DNA of 64,000 nt from an uncultured Lachnospiraceae bacterium (lineage in GTDB: Bacteria; Bacillota; Clostridia; Lachnospirales; Lachnospiraceae). The stretch lies in contig CAMBLG010000001.1 in assembly GCA_945868435.1 (NCBI GenBank), positions 1 through 64,000 of the forward strand, in the 5' to 3' direction. Positions 63,669-64,000 of this stretch are shown here, piece by piece (the first letter of the stretch is position 1; each line of letters begins with the position of its first letter). Both the position numbers and the translations under genes were made by a program. Below the pieces are notes generated by a model. It saw only the letters and a list, made by a program, of their open reading frames with translations, did no database searches and had not been told where the DNA came from.

Positions 63669-64000
63669 ATGTTGACACTTGACAAATTTGAGGAGGCCTG
63701 CGAGAAGGTCAAAGAGGTTACGCTGGAGACCAAGCTGGTCTACAGTGATTTCTTAAGCAATCAGACGGGAAATAAGGTGTATCTGAAGCCGGAGAATATG
63801 CAGTTTACCGGTGCATACAAGTTGAGAGGTGCTTACTATAAGATCAGTACCCTGACGGATGAGGAGAGAAGCCGCGGACTGATTACCGCATCTGCCGGAA
63901 ACCATGCCCAGGGTGTGGCTTATGCTGCGAAATGTTATGGATGTAAGGCTGTCATTGTGATGCCGACCACGACACCTCTCATCAAAGTCAACAGGACCAA
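63669..64000 (+). CDS. ilvA: Threonine ammonia-lyase, 5' part (cut by the window end)
   Basis: The first 110 residues of a PLP-dependent threonine dehydratase, which makes 2-oxobutyrate from threonine for isoleucine synthesis or threonine breakdown. YLKPENMQFTGAYKLRGAYYKI holds the PLP lysine, and SAGNHAQGVAYAA is the phosphate-binding loop of the family. GAAGGATG precedes the ATG. The C-terminal regulatory part is outside the window, so biosynthetic and catabolic forms cannot be separated. Confidence 0.93.
   Translation, partial: MLTLDKFEEACEKVKEVTLETKLVYSDFLSNQTGNKVYLKPENMQFTGAYKLRGAYYKISTLTDEERSRGLITASAGNHAQGVAYAAKCYGCKAVIVMPTTTPLIKVNRT

Overview
The window looks like a chromosomal segment of an anaerobic, fermentative member of the Firmicutes, most likely the Lachnospiraceae (class Clostridia). 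This assignment is inference from gene content and protein style. The indicators are the full [FeFe]-hydrogenase maturation set (HydE, HydG, HydF), AddAB rather than RecBCD, a HrcA/CIRCE-type operator, a reduced SufBC system, a large 2-hydroxyacyl-CoA dehydratase activase-type protein, acetate kinase, strong AGGAGG ribosome sites and sigma-A-type promoters. No rRNA, tRNA, CRISPR array, transposase or phage module was seen.

Layout. 1-711: in-phase 93-bp tandem repeats that probably continue beyond the left edge. 979-6277: TM1266-type regulator, hydE, hydG, hydF, then an lrgA/lrgB pair. 6345-14058: addB-addA-maf (recombinational repair plus a nucleotide pyrophosphatase). 14189-16739: small acidic protein, PrsA-like lipoprotein, PAP2 phosphatase and ECF S component. 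16803-18899 (minus): htpG with a perfect CIRCE. 19134-23076: Hpt-REC-HD-GYP protein, hotdog thioesterase, sce7726-type protein and DUF4422 glycosyltransferase. 23141-23995 (minus): DegV/FakB-like protein behind a FabT-like operator. 24271-25942: sufC-sufB/D. 26043-28043: 2-isopropylmalate synthase fused to an AraC DNA-binding domain. 28143-30574 (minus): FAD protein and a cation efflux protein. 30845-34598: hybrid histidine kinase and a RACo-like ferredoxin/ASKHA protein.

34611-42386 (minus) is a tightly spaced run of a giant dehydratase activase-related protein, a lone cyclic-nucleotide-binding protein, a CHASE2 class III nucleotide cyclase and a sugar-phosphate isomerase-like protein. It looks like one operon that joins second-messenger synthesis and sensing to a metabolic activase. 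42650-48648 holds a rhomboid-like membrane protein with a zinc ribbon and a complete BMP-type nucleoside ABC importer. 48675-53052 holds glnS, a DUF2225 protein, RNase H and aroB, with tmcAL convergent. 54400-54815 is an unexplained element bounded by perfect 22-bp inverted repeats. 54967 to the end is housekeeping: ackA, DUF177, rpmF, plsX, acpP, rnc, smc, ftsY and the start of ilvA.

The least expected items are the LeuA-AraC fusion, the cyclase/cNBD/activase operon, the 54.4-kb inverted-repeat element, the in-phase 93-bp array with a ribosome site and mini-ORF in most units, and the operator-promoter arrangement at degV.
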